This document shows, in pieces, positions 7,942 through 21,261 of a stretch of 64,000 nt of DNA. Every line of letters begins with the position of its first letter. The stretch's first letter is position 1. This DNA is from Bacillus ectoiniformans (GTDB lineage: Bacteria > Bacillota > Bacilli > Bacillales > Domibacillaceae). The position numbers and the translations under genes are program-made. The notes below the pieces were generated by a model that saw nothing but the letters and a program-made list of their open reading frames with translations, made no database searches and was not told where the DNA came from. The DNA is taken from assembly GCF_016908875.1 (NCBI RefSeq), contig NZ_JAFBES010000001.1, positions 1-64,000 of the forward strand, read 5' to 3'.

Positions 7942-10076
7942 TTTCGCTCGATTTCTTCTTCAATGAAGGCTTCAATAATGTCGCCTTCTTTTACATCATT
8001 ATAATTTTTAATGGTAATTCCGCACTCATAACCTTGGCTGACTTCTTTCGCGTCATCTTTAAACCTTCTAAGTGCATCCACTTCACCTTCAAAAATAACG
8101 ATGCCATCACGGATTAAACGCACGCCGCTGTCACGTGTAATTTTACCGTCTGTTACATAAGAACCAGCAATCGTTCCAACCTTGGATACTTTAAAGGTTT
8201 GACGAACTTCCGCTTGACCAATGATTTTCTCTTGGAATTCTGGATCAAGCATCCCTTTCATCGCTGACTCAATTTCTTCAATTACTTTATAAATAATGCG
8301 GTGAAGACGTACATCTACACCTTCAGCATCAGCCGCGCGTTTCGCATTCACGTCCGGACGAACGTTAAATCCGATAACGATTGCATTTGAAGCAGAAGCT
8401 AAGATGATATCAGATTCAGTTAAGGCACCTACACCTGTATGAATGATTTTCACATTAACGCCTTCTACTTCTAGCTTATTCAAGGCTGCTGCAACAGCTT
8501 CAAGAGAACCTTGTACATCCGCTTTTAGGACGATATTCAAGTCTTTCATTTCACCTTGCTTCATGTGCTCAAATAAGTTATCAAGGCTGACACGGGATTT
8601 TTCACTGCGCTGCGCTTGAAGCGCTTCTTGCGCACGTGCTTCACCGATGCTGCGCGCTGTTTTCTCATCTTCAAATACAACGAAACGGTCTCCTGCTAAA
8701 GGAACATCATTTAAACCAGTGATTTCTACTGGAGTAGAAGGTCCAACTGATTTCACACGGCGTCCTAGATCATTGACCATTGCTCTCACACGGCCAAACG
8801 TGTTACCGACAACAATTGGGTCTCCGACGTTAAGCGTACCGTTTTGAACAAGCAATGTTGCAACAGATCCGCGGCCTTTATCCAGTTCAGCTTCAATAAC
8901 TGTACCCATAGCTTTGCGATCAGGGTTTGCTTTTAGTTCTTCCACTTCAGCTACTAACAAGATCATCTCAAGAAGGTTTTCAATTCCTTCACCAGTTAAA
9001 GCGGAAAGCGGTACGAAAATCGTCTCGCCGCCCCAAGCTTCAGGCACTAAAGCATGTTCAGTTAACTCTTGCATGACGCGATCAGGATTAGCTGACGGTT
9101 TATCCATTTTATTTACTGCTACGATAATCGGCACCTCTGCCGCTTTCGCATGGTTAATTGCTTCAACCGTTTGAGGCATAACACCGTCATCGGCAGCAAC
9201 AACTAGGATGGTAATATCCGTAATTTTTGCTCCGCGTGCACGCATCGTTGTAAACGCGGCATGTCCTGGGGTATCAAGGAATGTAATCTTTTTATCATTC
9301 TCTTCAATTTGGTAGGCACCGATATGCTGTGTGATGCCGCCTGCTTCTCCTGCTGTTACTTTTGTATTCCGGATCGAATCAAGCAAGGTTGTTTTACCAT
9401 GGTCAACGTGCCCCATGATTGTTACAACTGCCGGACGCTCAACTAATTTGCCTTCGTCCTCTTCTTCTTCGAAATACACTTCTAAATCTGCTTTATCGAT
9501 TAAGATTTCTTCTTCTACTTCTACGCCATATTCGCCAGCGATTAACTCGATGGCATCCTTGTCAAGCTCTTGGTTGATCGTTGCCATAACGCCGACCATA
9601 AATAGCTTTTTAATGATCTCAGAAGGTTCACGGTTTAATTTTTTCCCAAGCTCTGTAACCGTTAATGACCCAGAGAACGTAATTTTTTCCGGAAGTTCTT
9701 TAACCTTAGGGGGCGTCTGAACAACTGGCGGCTTGTTTCCTTTTTGCTTGTTGCCTTGCTGTTTGCCGCGGCCCTGATTTCTATTATTCCCTTTTGCTTG
9801 ATTAAATCCTTTTTGAGAGGAATTTTTCTTTCCAGGTGCCGGTTTTGAACCCGGCTTTGCAGAAGATTGGGCTTTATTGCCTGCACTTGCTGCTGGTTTG
9901 TTTGATTGATTAGATTGGTTATTATTAAATGTTTTATCCAATTTTTGTATAGCCTCCTCGTCAATAACAGTCATATGGTTAGAGACTTCTACATTAAACT
10001 CTTTAAGTTTTTCAATGACCACTTTGCTTGACACGTTTTTTTCTTTCGCATACTCATAAATTCTTTGTTTACTCAT
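7938..10076 (-). CDS. infB: Translation initiation factor IF-2
   Basis: 712-aa GTPase that places initiator tRNA on the 30S subunit and drives subunit joining. An N-terminal IF2N helix region ([15 protein letters not shown]) leads into a Asn/Gln/Lys/Gly-rich linker at about 51-117, then a second IF2N motif. The G domain has GHVDHGKT (222-229), DTPGHAAF and NKMDKP, and is followed by the beta-barrel and C-terminal tRNA-binding domains. The start is the ATG at 10076, chosen because GGGGGTGA lies at good spacing and homologues begin there. A longer reading frame upstream overlaps ylxQ. It is 4 nt from ylxQ and overlaps ylxP. Confidence 0.98.
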   Translation of the reverse strand: MSKQRIYEYAKEKNVSSKVVIEKLKEFNVEVSNHMTVIDEEAIQKLDKTFNNNQSNQSNKPAASAGNKAQSSAKPGSKPAPGKKNSSQKGFNQAKGNNRNQGRGKQQGNKQKGNKPPVVQTPPKVKELPEKITFSGSLTVTELGKKLNREPSEIIKKLFMVGVMATINQELDKDAIELIAGEYGVEVEEEILIDKADLEVYFEEEEDEGKLVERPAVVTIMGHVDHGKTTLLDSIRNTKVTAGEAGGITQHIGAYQIEENDKKITFLDTPGHAAFTTMRARGAKITDITILVVAADDGVMPQTVEAINHAKAAEVPIIVAVNKMDKPSANPDRVMQELTEHALVPEAWGGETIFVPLSALTGEGIENLLEMILLVAEVEELKANPDRKAMGTVIEAELDKGRGSVATLLVQNGTLNVGDPIVVGNTFGRVRAMVNDLGRRVKSVGPSTPVEITGLNDVPLAGDRFVVFEDEKTARSIGEARAQEALQAQRSEKSRVSLDNLFEHMKQGEMKDLNIVLKADVQGSLEAVAAALNKLEVEGVNVKIIHTGVGALTESDIILASASNAIVIGFNVRPDVNAKRAADAEGVDVRLHRIIYKVIEEIESAMKGMLDPEFQEKIIGQAEVRQTFKVSKVGTIAGSYVTDGKITRDSGVRLIRDGIVIFEGEVDALRRFKDDAKEVSQGYECGITIKNYNDVKEGDIIEAFIEEEIERK

Positions 10077-10080
10077 AGAT

Positions 10081-10398
10081 TCACCCCCGCTTAGTCTCAT
10101 CGAGGAGGGCGGAAAGCTTATTAGCAAATCCTTCATCTAAAATAGCTACGACTACCCTTGCCTCTTTACCGATCGCTTGACCGAGAACATACCGGTCTTC
10201 AACCATCTTAACCGGTACTTTATAGAAGCTGGCTTTATCGTGGATTTTTTTCATCGTATTGGATGAGGCATCCTCTGAAAGCAGAACCAGCCTTGCTCGG
10301 CCCTTTTGAATCTCTTTTACCGTCAGTTCTTCTCCCGAGATGATCTTTCTAGCGCGAGTGGCTAAACCAAGAAAGTTTGCCCATTGAGGAGGTTTCAT
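10081..10398 (-). CDS. ylxQ: L7Ae-family K-turn binding protein YlxQ
   Basis: About 105 aa. It belongs to the L7Ae/L30e/YbxF-like RNA-binding family, visible in [28 protein letters not shown] and [10 protein letters not shown]. YlxQ of B. subtilis is a K-turn binding protein of unclear physiological role. The start is either ATG 10398 or the adjacent TTG 10401. AGGAG stands 12 and 9 nt upstream respectively, so both are possible. It begins directly behind the ylxR stop and lies in the nusA-infB cluster. Confidence 0.93.
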   Translation of the reverse strand: MKPPQWANFLGLATRARKIISGEELTVKEIQKGRARLVLLSEDASSNTMKKIHDKASFYKVPVKMVEDRYVLGQAIGKEARVVVAILDEGFANKLSALLDETKRG

Positions 10399-10401
10399 CA
10401 A

Positions 10402-10677
10402 TTATGCATTCTCCTTTTCTACAAGGGCAAGCAGTTCGTTATAAATTGGGTCAGGAATCTCGGCATTCAGCTGTCTGGCTAAAATCCCTTTTTTCTTAGC
10501 CAATTCGACCGCTTCTTTGCTTTTGGTTAAGTACGCTCCGCGGCCGGATTTCTTTCCGGTTGTGTCTACTGATACTTCCCCATCTTTAGAGCGAACGATC
10601 CTCACCATTTCTTTTTTGGCTTTCATCTCGCCTGTTGCGACACATTTTCTTAAAGGAACTTTCTTAGGGTTGGCCAT
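10402..10677 (-). CDS. rnpM: YlxR/RnpM, RNase P modulator (DUF448)
   Basis: 91-aa basic protein of the YlxR family. It has the LRKCVATGEMKAKKEMVRIV segment and the family hallmark SGRGAYL. In B. subtilis YlxR was renamed RnpM because it binds the RNase P RNA and modulates its activity. Transfer of that role here rests on the family assignment. GAGGTGA precedes the ATG. It lies between nusA and ylxQ with short gaps, so all three are surely one transcript. Confidence 0.93.
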   Translation of the reverse strand: MANPKKVPLRKCVATGEMKAKKEMVRIVRSKDGEVSVDTTGKKSGRGAYLTKSKEAVELAKKKGILARQLNAEIPDPIYNELLALVEKENA

Positions 10678-10690
10678 CCTTCTTCACCTC

Positions 10691-11821
10691 TTAATCGATT
10701 TCTTCGGATGAATAGTCGTAGACATCTTCGTCATTATCTAAATCAAGAATGGTTTCAGGATTGCCTTCCCGCGGGAAAATGCCAGCTTCACGGGCATCTG
10801 TTTCACTTTTAATATCGATTTTCCAGCCTGTTAATTTAGCTGCTAATCGTGCATTCTGTCCGCGCTTCCCAATAGCAAGTGACAGCTGATAATCCGGTAC
10901 GACTACTGTAGTAGCTTTCCCTTCTTCATTCACCTGCACGTCAAGCACCTTAGAAGGACTTAGGGCATTAGCAACGAAAACGACTGGGTCTTCTGACCAT
11001 TTAACGATATCGATTTTCTCGCCCTTTAATTCATTGACGATCGCTTGAACCCGATTGCCTTTAGGTCCGACACATGCTCCAACTGGATCAATCTCAGGAT
11101 TTTCTGCGTAGACAGAAATTTTCGAACGATCGCCCGCTTCACGTGAGACAGAACGAATTTCTACCGTGCCGTCAAAAATCTCAGGGACTTCAATTTCAAA
11201 TAAACGCTTAAGAAGACCAGGGTGTGTTCTGGAAACGAAAATTTGAGGTCCTTTCGTCGTTCTTTCCACTTTCGTGATAAACACCTTAATACGATCATGA
11301 GGTTTGTAGCTCTCATTCGGCATTTGTTCAGTCAGCGGAAGCAATGCTTCAATCTTACCGAGGCTTACATAGATAAAGCGAGAGTCCTGACGCTGAACAA
11401 TACCCGTCATGATGTCTTCTTCCCGGTCAATGAACTCAGAGTAAATAATGCCTCTTTCCGCTTCGCGCACACGCTGTGTCACAACTTGTTTAGCCGTTTG
11501 TGCAGCAATCCGGCCGAAATCTTTTGGCGTTACTTCCATCTCTACTACATCGCCTACTTCATATGATGGGTTGATCCCGCGAGCATCAGCTTCAGATATT
11601 TCAAGTCTTGAATCAAAAACCTCATCAACGACTTCTTTACGCGCGAATACTCTCATCGTACCCGTTTGAAGGTTCAAATCAACCCGTACATTTTGAGCTT
11701 GATTAAAATTGCGTTTATACGCTGAAACTAGTGCAGCTTCAATCGCTTCAATAATCAAGTTCCTTTCAATCCCTTTTTCTTTTTCCAAGAACAAAAGAGC
11801 ATCATATAATTCAGTGCTCAT
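10691..11821 (-). CDS. nusA: Transcription termination/antitermination factor NusA
   Basis: 376-aa RNA polymerase-binding factor affecting pausing and intrinsic termination. Domains in order are the N-terminal polymerase-binding region (1-125), an S1 domain around 135-200 ([20 protein letters not shown]), and KH1 and KH2, with GPKGNRVQ and [19 protein letters not shown]. An acidic C-terminal tail follows, without the AR repeats of proteobacteria, normal for Firmicutes. The Shine-Dalgarno AAGGGGG is somewhat far (11 nt) from the ATG. The gap to rimP is structured. Confidence 0.98.
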   Translation of the reverse strand: MSTELYDALLFLEKEKGIERNLIIEAIEAALVSAYKRNFNQAQNVRVDLNLQTGTMRVFARKEVVDEVFDSRLEISEADARGINPSYEVGDVVEMEVTPKDFGRIAAQTAKQVVTQRVREAERGIIYSEFIDREEDIMTGIVQRQDSRFIYVSLGKIEALLPLTEQMPNESYKPHDRIKVFITKVERTTKGPQIFVSRTHPGLLKRLFEIEVPEIFDGTVEIRSVSREAGDRSKISVYAENPEIDPVGACVGPKGNRVQAIVNELKGEKIDIVKWSEDPVVFVANALSPSKVLDVQVNEEGKATTVVVPDYQLSLAIGKRGQNARLAAKLTGWKIDIKSETDAREAGIFPREGNPETILDLDNDEDVYDYSSEEID

Positions 11822-11853
11822 CGAATGTTCAGCCCCCTTAAATTAAGTAAAAC

Positions 11854-11911
11854 AGCTTCATGCCAAACAGCTGCGCCTGTTGCCAAACGCATCCATGAAT
11901 TGGATGAAGCT
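11854..11911 (-). repeat. Structured spacer between rimP and nusA
   Basis: The 135-nt rimP-nusA gap contains perfect arms AGCTTCAT and ATGAAGCT at the two ends of this interval. Inside are the smaller hairpins ATCC/GGAT and AACAG/CTGTT, and TGCCAAAC occurs twice as a direct repeat (11861-11868, 11881-11888). It lies just ahead of the nusA ribosome binding site. It has no T-tract, so it is not a simple terminator. Confidence 0.45.
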
Positions 11912-11956
11912 TAAAATGGCCAGAAATCTAAAGCCTAACCATCTGCTGTGTCATTA

Positions 11957-12427
11957 TTAGGAAAAAGCAATGGCTAAACGAGCTTTTGCCACTTTGTCCA
12001 TTGGAATAACGACTTGCTTCTTTCTTGTCTTCACCATATATTCAATGGCGAGTTCTTCATTATTAAATGATAGAAGCGTACCTTCAAACGTTTTTTCGCC
12101 ATCAAGCGGTTCATATGTTTTCACATTCACACGCTTCCCTACGGCACGTTCGAAATCTGCGGTTTTCTTAAGCGGACGCTCCGCTCCTGGTGACGATACT
12201 TCTAAAAAATAATTGTATGGAATCGGATCAGTTTCATCTAATTTTTCACTTAACCTTTCGCTCACCATACCGCAATCTTCAATATCGACACCTGTTTCTT
12301 TATCGACATAAACACGTAAAAACCAGTTCTTGCCTTCTTTTACATATTCAATGTCGACCAATTCCAAATGCAGGTCATTTGTAATTGGCAGTACCAATTT
12401 TTCAACTGTTTCAACTACTTTACTCAT
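11957..12427 (-). CDS. rimP: Ribosome maturation factor RimP (YlxS)
   Basis: 156-aa factor for 30S maturation. The family signature is clear: [22 protein letters not shown], then the acidic IEDC segment and [12 protein letters not shown]. The C-terminal half is an Sm-like barrel. The start is the ATG at 12427 with AGGAGG 5 nt upstream. A longer frame would run through the leader hairpin and promoter transcript and has no support. It is the first gene of the nusA-infB cluster, with its own sigma-A promoter at 12544-12572. Confidence 0.96.
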   Translation of the reverse strand: MSKVVETVEKLVLPITNDLHLELVDIEYVKEGKNWFLRVYVDKETGVDIEDCGMVSERLSEKLDETDPIPYNYFLEVSSPGAERPLKKTADFERAVGKRVNVKTYEPLDGEKTFEGTLLSFNNEELAIEYMVKTRKKQVVIPMDKVAKARLAIAFS

Positions 12428-12481
12428 ATATACCTCCTGGTTGACTATGCTTCCTGACCAAGAATGAAACCCTGTAACAAA

Positions 12482-12510
12482 CACGAAAGAGTGGGGGTGG
12501 CCCACTCTTT
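12482..12510 (-). promoter_or_regulatory. Stable hairpin in the rimP operon leader
   Basis: CGAAAGAGTGGG (12499-12510 on the minus strand) and CCCACTCTTTCG (12482-12493) form a perfect 12-bp stem with a 5-nt loop. It lies downstream of the predicted rimP promoter and upstream of the rimP ribosome binding site. Only TGTTTGTT follows, so it is a weak terminator at best. It may end polC transcripts, attenuate the operon, or protect the 5' end. Confidence 0.6.
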
Positions 12511-12543
12511 CGCTGAGAGTTATCAACTAGTATTTCCAATAAA

Positions 12544-12572
12544 AATATACCACAACCCACCAGTTTATGCAA
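12544..12572 (-). promoter_or_regulatory. Sigma-A promoter for the rimP-nusA-infB operon
   Basis: The minus strand shows TTGCAT (12567-12572), exactly 17 nt, then TATATT (12544-12549). It lies between the polC stop and rimP, giving a leader of about 110 nt that contains the 12-bp hairpin. Confidence 0.7.
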
Positions 12573-12589
12573 CTTTGCAGGGTGTTTGC

Positions 12590-15500
12590 TTAAAAGAGTG
12601 ACAGCTGGTTTTGCTCAGGCAATGAACCAAGGCAGCCATGATTATCTAAATACTCCAATATCGTTTTGGATATTTTACCTCGTTGCTGCAAATCTTCCTT
12701 CGAGAGGAATTCTCCTTCTTCTCTGGCTCTTACAATATTAAATGCAGCGTTCGTGCCGAGTCCTGGAATGGCGTTGAAAGGAGGAATCAATGAGTCTCCA
12801 TCGATAATAAATTGATCGGCGCTTGAGCGGTACAGGTCAACCTTTTGGAATTTAAACCCTCGCTCACACATTTCCAATGTTAATTCAAGCACCGTCAGCA
12901 AGCTTTTTTCTTTTGGAGCTGCTTCTAACCCTTTGGCATTAATATCGTCAATAATGGCTTTAATGGCCGCAGACCCTTTCGCCATTGCATCGACATCAAA
13001 GTCTTCCGCTCTGACCGTAAAGTACGCTGCATAATATAAAAGCGGCATATGGACTTTGAAGTAAGCGATGCGAACGGCCATTAAAACATACGCTGCCGCA
13101 TGCGCCTTCGGGAACATGTATTTGATTTTTTTGCATGAATCAATATACCACTCCGGCACTTCATTTTTGCGCATTTCTGCTTCCATTTCCTCAGTCAAGC
13201 CTTTACCTTTACGAACAGACTCCATAATTTTAAACGCGAAAGCGGGATCCAGACCTTGATAAATTAAATAGACCATAATGTCATCACGGCACCCGATTAC
13301 ATCGCTCAATTCGCAGATGCCATTATGAATCAGCTCCTGCGCATTTCCAAGCCAGACGTCTGTTCCATGAGATAAACCTGAGATTTGAACCAATTCGGAA
13401 AATGTCGTCGGCTTTGTATCTTCAAGCATTTGCCGCACAAAGCGCGTGCCGAATTCAGGAATTCCGAGCGTGCCTGTTTTGCACATAATTTGCTCTTGAG
13501 TCACTCCTAGAGATTCTGTTCCGCTGAAGATCTTCATCACTTCAGGGTCATCGGTCGGAATTGTCTTCGGATCAATGCCGCTTAAATCTTGAAGCATCCG
13601 AATCACTGTCGGATCATCGTGCCCCAGGATATCTAATTTTAGCAAGTTGTCATGAATGGAATGGAAGTCAAAATGCGTCGTTCTCCATTCTGATTTATCA
13701 CTGTCTGCTGGGTATTGAATCGGTGAAAAATCAAAGATATCCATATAATCCGGCACAACGATAATTCCGCCTGGATGCTGACCGGTTGTCCGCTTAACAC
13801 CCGTACAGCCTTTAGCTAGCCTGTCGACTTCCGCTCCCCGCAATTGGAGATTGTTATCTGCTGCATAGCCTTTTACATATCCAAAAGCAGTTTTATCTGC
13901 TACGGTACCGATCGTCCCTGCTCTATATACATTGTCTTCTCCAAACAATACCTTCGTATAGTTATGGGCTTTAGGCTGATATTCACCTGAGAAGTTCAGA
14001 TCGATATCGGGTACCTTGTCCCCTTTAAAACCTAAAAATGTTTCAAACGGAATATCGTGACCGTCTTTCGTATATTTAATATCACAGCTCGGACAATTTT
14101 TATCGGGAAGGTCAAACCCTGAACCAACCGATCCGTCATCAAAGAACTCCGACTTTTTGCAGACTGGGCAGACATAATGCGGTGGAAGAGGATTTACCTC
14201 AGTGATCTCGGTCATCGTTGCTACGAATGAAGATCCAACTGACCCACGCGATCCAACCAAGTATCCATCATCGAGTGATTTTTTCACGAGCTTATGAGAG
14301 ATTAAATAAATAACGGCAAACCCGTGACCGATGATACTTTTTAGCTCTTTTTCCAGTCGTGCCTCAACTATTTCCGGAAGATCCTCTCCGTAAATGCTGC
14401 GAGCCATCGCATAGCTCATTTCACGAACTTCATCATCTGCCCCTTCAATTTTCGGCGTATAAAGATCGTCCTTGATCGGTTTAATGTCATCAATCATATC
14501 CGCAATTTTATTCGTATTTTCAACAACGATCTCTTGCGCTTTCTCCTTGCCTAAAAAGCTGAAAGAATCCAGCATTTCGTCCGTTGTTCTAAAATGAACA
14601 TCCGGCAATTCGTGACGATTAAGGGGATTGGCCCCCCCTTGGGAATTCACTAAAATCTTTCTGTGAATCTTATCCGTTGGGTTTAAATAATGAACATTTC
14701 CTGTAGCCGCTACAGGCATGCTCACCGTATCCCCTAACGTGACAATCTTTTGCAGAATATCCTCAAGTGCCTGTTCATCGTGCACGAGATCAAGCTCGAT
14801 TAAGTGAGCGTACACTTCTTTTGGATGCACTTCCAAATAGTCATAAAACTTGGCCGCTTCAATCGCTTCTTCCATCCCTTTTTGCATCATTCTCTCAAAT
14901 ACTTCGCCTTTGTCACAGCCTGAACCGATGATAAGCCCTTCACGGTGCTTTTGCAAAACTGAACGTGGAATTCGCGGCACTCTAAAGAAATAGTCCAAAT
15001 GAGAAATAGACACTAACTTAAACAGATTTTTCAATCCAATATCATTTTTAGCGAGTATCGTACAGTGATAAGGCCTTGCTCGTTTATATGCATTTCCTTC
15101 ACCCATGTGGTTATTAAACTCATCATGATACATAATGCCTTTTTCATACGAATCTTTCAGCATTTTTAATAATAAGTAGCCCGTTGCTTCCGCATCGTAA
15201 ATCGCTCGGTGATGCTGAGTTAAATCAATATCAAACTTTTTAGCCAGCGTATTTAAGCGATGGTTCTTCATTTCAGGAAATAGAAATCGCCCCAATTCCA
15301 ATGTATCAATCACGGGATTTTCGGCTTTATCCATTCCATAGCGCTGATAACCGGCATTTAGAAATCCCATATCAAAGGAAGCGTTATGTGCCACTAAAAT
15401 CGAGTCTTGTGTCCACTCCTTAAAGTTACGCAAAACTTCTTCCACTTCTGGCGCTGTTTGCACCATTTCATCTGTTATTCCTGTTAAGTTAATAGTTGTC

Positions 15501-16909
15501 GATGACAGCGGATGATGGGGGTTAGCAAATGATTCAAAACGGTCAACAATTTCGCCGCCTTTAATTTTGACGCCGGCTAATTCAATGATCGTATCATACA
15601 CAGCGGAAAGACCCGTCGTTTCAACATCAAATACAACGAACGTGTCGTCTTCAAGTTTACGATGAGCGTCATTGTAGGCAATCGGCACGCCGTCATCTAC
15701 TAAATTCGCTTCTACTCCATATAAAATTTTTACCCCGTTTTTCTGACCGGCACTGTACGCCTCTGGAAACGACTGAGCAACCGCATGATCGGTAATTGCT
15801 ATTGCTTTATGTCCCCATTTTTTTGCTTGAGCGACCAAGCTTGAGACAGGAGAAACAGCATCCATTTGGCTCATTGGAGAGTGCATATGCAATTCCACTC
15901 TTTTTTGACCTTCTGGCGCCTGATCTTCTCTAGTAATCGGCTTTATTTCATTAACATCGTTGGCAATCATAACGAGATCGCGGACGAACGTATCATTTTG
16001 TACGGTTCCGCGGGCTCTAACCCACATGCCTTTTTTCATTCTGCCATAAAGGGCTGCGTCTTCTTTATCCCTAGAAAACATCTTCACCATCATTGAATCG
16101 GTGTAATCTGTGATTTTGAACGTTAGAAGTGTCCGGCCGCTCCGAAGTTCTTTCGTCTCAGCGTCAAACACATATCCTTCTATCGCGATACGGCGTTCTT
16201 CATCCTGGATTTCTTCAAGCTTCTTAAAGTCTGCATCCTCTTTGATTCTTAAGCCGATTGTAAGCGGTCCTTCAGGGATCTCAGCATCCCCTTCTTCTTC
16301 ACGCTTTTGCATTTCTACGACAGCTTGCATCGCACGTTCGGCATCTTCTTTTTGTTTCGCTTCTAAAAACTGCTGAAACTCATCATCTTTTTTGTCTGCT
16401 TCGGCAATTTCAATATCAAACATGACAGGCGGAAATCCATAATTCTGATACGTGCTGCACAGCCATTCGCCATACTTGTTCTTTAATGTCATCCCTTCTG
16501 CTTCATTGCTTACTTTCACTATTAATTTATTCCCTTTAACCTCGGGGTGCTGATTATTTAACAGCGACAGCATCGGAGGAGAAATCCCTTCAAGCTGCTG
16601 AACACAATAGGACCAATAATCTTTAATTTGGTCTTCTTGCAAGTTTGCATTTTTTACTTGTATGGTAAAAGTCACACGAGCTATTTCTTGAAACGACATC
16701 TGCAAAGCCCGGGTAAATTTAGTTAATAGATCACAAGGTATAATATGTTCGGTTATGAAAGCAAAGTGCCATTTCTTCGCTTGCCGTTCTACGGTCAATT
16801 TAGCGATTTCGGCACCTTCAAAATGTTTCATGTATACATCATCAGTCAGCTTCAGCTGCTGTAATAAAAGCTGAAACCTCTGCCGTTTTCCTTGGGATTC
16901 TTCGCTCAT
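12590..16909 (-). CDS. polC: DNA polymerase III PolC (replicative, Gram-positive type)
   Basis: 1439-aa leading-strand replicase of low-GC Gram-positives. Domains in order are an N-terminal region, an OB fold (about 230-320), a PHP domain beginning [14 protein letters not shown], and an inserted 3'-5' exonuclease starting [16 protein letters not shown]. The second PHP half and a four-Cys zinc finger (CPVC...CPSC) follow. The polymerase active site has [12 protein letters not shown], and the C-terminus ends NQLSLF, a beta-clamp-like tail. The start is the ATG at 16909 behind GGGAGGAAG; the alternative upstream TTG lies inside that site. It is monocistronic in appearance, between the proS terminator and the rimP promoter. 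Confidence 0.98.
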   Translation of the reverse strand: MSEESQGKRQRFQLLLQQLKLTDDVYMKHFEGAEIAKLTVERQAKKWHFAFITEHIIPCDLLTKFTRALQMSFQEIARVTFTIQVKNANLQEDQIKDYWSYCVQQLEGISPPMLSLLNNQHPEVKGNKLIVKVSNEAEGMTLKNKYGEWLCSTYQNYGFPPVMFDIEIAEADKKDDEFQQFLEAKQKEDAERAMQAVVEMQKREEEGDAEIPEGPLTIGLRIKEDADFKKLEEIQDEERRIAIEGYVFDAETKELRSGRTLLTFKITDYTDSMMVKMFSRDKEDAALYGRMKKGMWVRARGTVQNDTFVRDLVMIANDVNEIKPITREDQAPEGQKRVELHMHSPMSQMDAVSPVSSLVAQAKKWGHKAIAITDHAVAQSFPEAYSAGQKNGVKILYGVEANLVDDGVPIAYNDAHRKLEDDTFVVFDVETTGLSAVYDTIIELAGVKIKGGEIVDRFESFANPHHPLSSTTINLTGITDEMVQTAPEVEEVLRNFKEWTQDSILVAHNASFDMGFLNAGYQRYGMDKAENPVIDTLELGRFLFPEMKNHRLNTLAKKFDIDLTQHHRAIYDAEATGYLLLKMLKDSYEKGIMYHDEFNNHMGEGNAYKRARPYHCTILAKNDIGLKNLFKLVSISHLDYFFRVPRIPRSVLQKHREGLIIGSGCDKGEVFERMMQKGMEEAIEAAKFYDYLEVHPKEVYAHLIELDLVHDEQALEDILQKIVTLGDTVSMPVAATGNVHYLNPTDKIHRKILVNSQGGANPLNRHELPDVHFRTTDEMLDSFSFLGKEKAQEIVVENTNKIADMIDDIKPIKDDLYTPKIEGADDEVREMSYAMARSIYGEDLPEIVEARLEKELKSIIGHGFAVIYLISHKLVKKSLDDGYLVGSRGSVGSSFVATMTEITEVNPLPPHYVCPVCKKSEFFDDGSVGSGFDLPDKNCPSCDIKYTKDGHDIPFETFLGFKGDKVPDIDLNFSGEYQPKAHNYTKVLFGEDNVYRAGTIGTVADKTAFGYVKGYAADNNLQLRGAEVDRLAKGCTGVKRTTGQHPGGIIVVPDYMDIFDFSPIQYPADSDKSEWRTTHFDFHSIHDNLLKLDILGHDDPTVIRMLQDLSGIDPKTIPTDDPEVMKIFSGTESLGVTQEQIMCKTGTLGIPEFGTRFVRQMLEDTKPTTFSELVQISGLSHGTDVWLGNAQELIHNGICELSDVIGCRDDIMVYLIYQGLDPAFAFKIMESVRKGKGLTEEMEAEMRKNEVPEWYIDSCKKIKYMFPKAHAAAYVLMAVRIAYFKVHMPLLYYAAYFTVRAEDFDVDAMAKGSAAIKAIIDDINAKGLEAAPKEKSLLTVLELTLEMCERGFKFQKVDLYRSSADQFIIDGDSLIPPFNAIPGLGTNAAFNIVRAREEGEFLSKEDLQQRGKISKTILEYLDNHGCLGSLPEQNQLSLF

Positions 16910-17047
16910 TATTCTTCCTCCCAACTATTTTCTGTTTTAATCATAAAGAAAGAAGCGTCAGATTTCAACGAGTGAACCTGATTCAACTGACTAGCAATTA
17001 CTGCTAGAAGCTGTGATTCTATTAAAAACAACTATTGATTGGCTACA

Positions 17048-17075
17048 TAAAAAGGCACCTGAAACCAGGCACCTT
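17048..17075 (-). terminator. Intrinsic terminator after proS
   Basis: AAGGTGCCTGG and CAGGTGCCTT pair closely on the minus strand and are followed by TTTTTATG. It lies a few bases past the proS stop and separates it from polC. Confidence 0.9.
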
Positions 17076-17080
17076 ATTAA

Positions 17081-18799
<1,719 letters not shown>

Positions 18800-18809
18800 T
18801 CAAACCATA

Positions 18810-20069
18810 TTATTGTAAAAAGAAACGCTGGATGTCGTTCCATGTCACGACGATCATTAATAACATTAATAAAGCAAATCCCACAAAGTGGACCATTCCT
18901 TCTTTGCGGCGGTCAATTGGTTTCCCTCTGACTGCTTCCACAAGGAAAAACATCAGCCGACCACCGTCAAGAGCCGGGATTGGCAAAAGGTTCATAATTC
19001 CTAAATTGATGCTTAAGACGCCTGCCCATTTCGCTAAATACAGTATACCGGATTTAGCAACAGTATCCGTTGATACATAGATCCCTACAGGCCCTGAAAG
19101 CATATCAATGGAAAATTGGCCAGTAACTAATTGTCCTAGCAAACGGACGATTTCAATTGTCCAAAAGTAGGTTTCCTTCGCTCCATATGAGACTGATCCA
19201 AAGAAGGTTTTCTCTACGGGACTGTGCACCCCGATCATGCCGATTTTTTCGCCTTCAATCTCACGTACTTCTGGCACAACAGGAACGTCTAGCGTTTTAG
19301 AATCTCGTTCAATGGTAAAATCAAGTTCTTCATTTGGATTTTTTTGAATAACCTGCACAATATCTTCCCAGCTCGATACGCCTTCACCATTGATGCTTAC
19401 CACTTGGTCCCCTTGCAATAAGCCTGCTTTTTTCGCTGCACCATCTTCGGTCAGCTTGCCAAGTTCAGGTTCATTTGTCGGCACACCTTGTACAATCGCA
19501 ATCACGATAAAAACAACGAAAGCTAAAATAAAGTTAAACAGCGGCCCTGCGAAAATGGCCAAAAACCGCTCCCACAATGTTTTGGAGGCAAATTGCCGGT
19601 CCCAAGGAGAGATTTGGCTTTCAATTCCATCTTCTACGATAAGTGCTTCTCTATGGATCGGAAACACTTGAAGTTCTTCTTCTCCATCTTCATACCCACG
19701 AATCTCTAGCTGATGCTCAAGGTCCGCTTGCTCCACTTCTATGACACGAGCGTCAGGGTATTGGTCTCTGCCATTTAAAATGATCTTGGTGATTTCTTGC
19801 TGTTCATTAAAGATGACTCCGATCCGGTGGCCCGCTTTTAAGTCCACCATTTCTGGATCTTCACCGGCCATGCGAACATAACCGCCTAACGGAAGCAGCC
19901 TCAATGTGTAAACAGTCTCACCTTTTTTGTGAGCAAAAACCTTAGGACCAAATCCGATAGCAAACTCTCTGCAAAGAATGCCTGCTCTTTTAGCAAAAAT
20001 AAAATGACCTAGTTCATGAAAAAAAACAAGGGCACCAAATATAACGATAAACGCTATAACAGTACTCAA
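18810..20069 (-). CDS. rasP: Site-2 intramembrane metalloprotease RasP
   Basis: 419-aa membrane zinc protease (YluC). In B. subtilis it cleaves anti-sigma RsiW, FtsL and signal peptide remnants. The zinc motif HELGH is in TM1 near residue 18, the LDGGR motif lies near the C-terminus, and a PDZ domain at about 190-270 lies between them. The start is best placed at TTG 20069 (MSTVIAFIVIFG), because AAAGGTGG lies 8 nt upstream. The longer GTG start at 20081 is part of that Shine-Dalgarno. It is 18 nt after dxr and is followed closely by proS. Confidence 0.96.
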   Translation of the reverse strand: MSTVIAFIVIFGALVFFHELGHFIFAKRAGILCREFAIGFGPKVFAHKKGETVYTLRLLPLGGYVRMAGEDPEMVDLKAGHRIGVIFNEQQEITKIILNGRDQYPDARVIEVEQADLEHQLEIRGYEDGEEELQVFPIHREALIVEDGIESQISPWDRQFASKTLWERFLAIFAGPLFNFILAFVVFIVIAIVQGVPTNEPELGKLTEDGAAKKAGLLQGDQVVSINGEGVSSWEDIVQVIQKNPNEELDFTIERDSKTLDVPVVPEVREIEGEKIGMIGVHSPVEKTFFGSVSYGAKETYFWTIEIVRLLGQLVTGQFSIDMLSGPVGIYVSTDTVAKSGILYLAKWAGVLSINLGIMNLLPIPALDGGRLMFFLVEAVRGKPIDRRKEGMVHFVGFALLMLLMIVVTWNDIQRFFLQ

Positions 20070-20087
20070 ACTTATAACCACCTTTTT

Positions 20088-21230
20088 TTATAAAAGTGAA
20101 TGGACGAACTGTCTCGTCTGTACATCTGTCCACTGAATCGTTTCTAAATCAGGATTGGCAATAACAGAATGGTGTTCAAGAGATCGTTCTACCAGTTCAT
20201 CAATCTGCAAAAATGTTGCTCTCCCCTGCAAAAATGCTGCAACTGCTGCTTCGTTAGCAGCATTTAAAACAGTAGGAGCCGTACCGCCAAGCTTTCCTGC
20301 TTCATAGGCAAAAGCTAGCATCCTATATCGATTCATGTCCATTTCTTCAAAATGCAGCTTCCCTATTTCAGCCAAATTCAGACGCTGACTTTCTTTAAGC
20401 GGAAGCCGATCGGGGTAGGTGAGCGCATATTGAATCGGCACTCTCATATCCGGGCTTCCAAGCTGCGCCATTACAGAACTGTCATGAAATTCGACCATTG
20501 AATGAATAATACTTTCTCGATGCAAAATAACATCTATTTTATCATAAGGAAGCCCAAACAGCCAGTGAGCTTCAATAACTTCAAGTCCCTTATTCATCAT
20601 TGTGGCAGAATCGATGGTGATCTTAGCACCCATGGACCAATTCGGGTGATTTAATGCTTCCTCAACCGTCACTCCTTTAAGGTCTTCACGGCTGCGATCT
20701 CGAAAACTTCCGCCTGAAGCTGTAATGACCAGCCTGTCAATATTCTTTTCTTGCTCTCCTTGCAGACATTGAAAGATTGCAGAGTGCTCACTGTCCACCG
20801 GTAAGAGCGAAACGTTGTTTTTCCGTGCCGCTTCCATCACTAAGTGGCCGGCTGTGACAAGTGTTTCTTTGTTGGCGATGGCAATGGTCTTTTTCGCTTC
20901 AATCGCCTGCATGGTTGGATACAAACCTACGCTGCCAAGAACAGCATTGACTACTATATCTGAAGAAGGATATACAGCTATTTCCACGAGCCCTTCTTCC
21001 CCATGCATCACTGTTACACCTGGAAATTCCTCTTTCAACTTTTTGGCATCATCTGCCTGCTGAACTGAAACGGCCTCGGGTTTAAACTGCTGAATAATCT
21101 TTCTTGTTTCATCTATATTCCTGCCGGATGAGCATGCCACTAATTGAAACTCTTCCGGATGCTGACGTATCACATCTAGCGTCTGCAGGCCAATAGAACC
21201 TGTAGCGCCTAACAAACTGATCTTTTTCAA
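20088..21230 (-). CDS. dxr: 1-deoxy-D-xylulose 5-phosphate reductoisomerase
   Basis: 380-aa second enzyme of the MEP isoprenoid pathway, converting DXP to MEP with NADPH. The N-terminal nucleotide motif is [15 protein letters not shown]. The metal and substrate site shows [11 protein letters not shown] and ASGGSFRD, then [20 protein letters not shown]. The start is probably TTG 21230 ([11 protein letters not shown]), 9 nt after GAGGAG. The upstream ATG at 21239 abuts the Shine-Dalgarno, and homologues start at [11 protein letters not shown]. It lies between cdsA and rasP in a lipid/membrane biogenesis operon that also feeds the nearby UppS with precursors. Confidence 0.97.
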   Translation of the reverse strand: MKKISLLGATGSIGLQTLDVIRQHPEEFQLVACSSGRNIDETRKIIQQFKPEAVSVQQADDAKKLKEEFPGVTVMHGEEGLVEIAVYPSSDIVVNAVLGSVGLYPTMQAIEAKKTIAIANKETLVTAGHLVMEAARKNNVSLLPVDSEHSAIFQCLQGEQEKNIDRLVITASGGSFRDRSREDLKGVTVEEALNHPNWSMGAKITIDSATMMNKGLEVIEAHWLFGLPYDKIDVILHRESIIHSMVEFHDSSVMAQLGSPDMRVPIQYALTYPDRLPLKESQRLNLAEIGKLHFEEMDMNRYRMLAFAYEAGKLGGTAPTVLNAANEAAVAAFLQGRATFLQIDELVERSLEHHSVIANPDLETIQWTDVQTRQFVHSLL

Positions 21231-21261
21231 ACGGTTCATCTCCTCGTACTCATACTGCAGC

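Noticed and set aside
9662-9964. 100-codon alternative minus-strand frame inside infB
   Set aside because: It is a +1 shadow of the low-complexity IF-2 linker. The IF-2 frame continues intact on both sides, so there is no frameshift.
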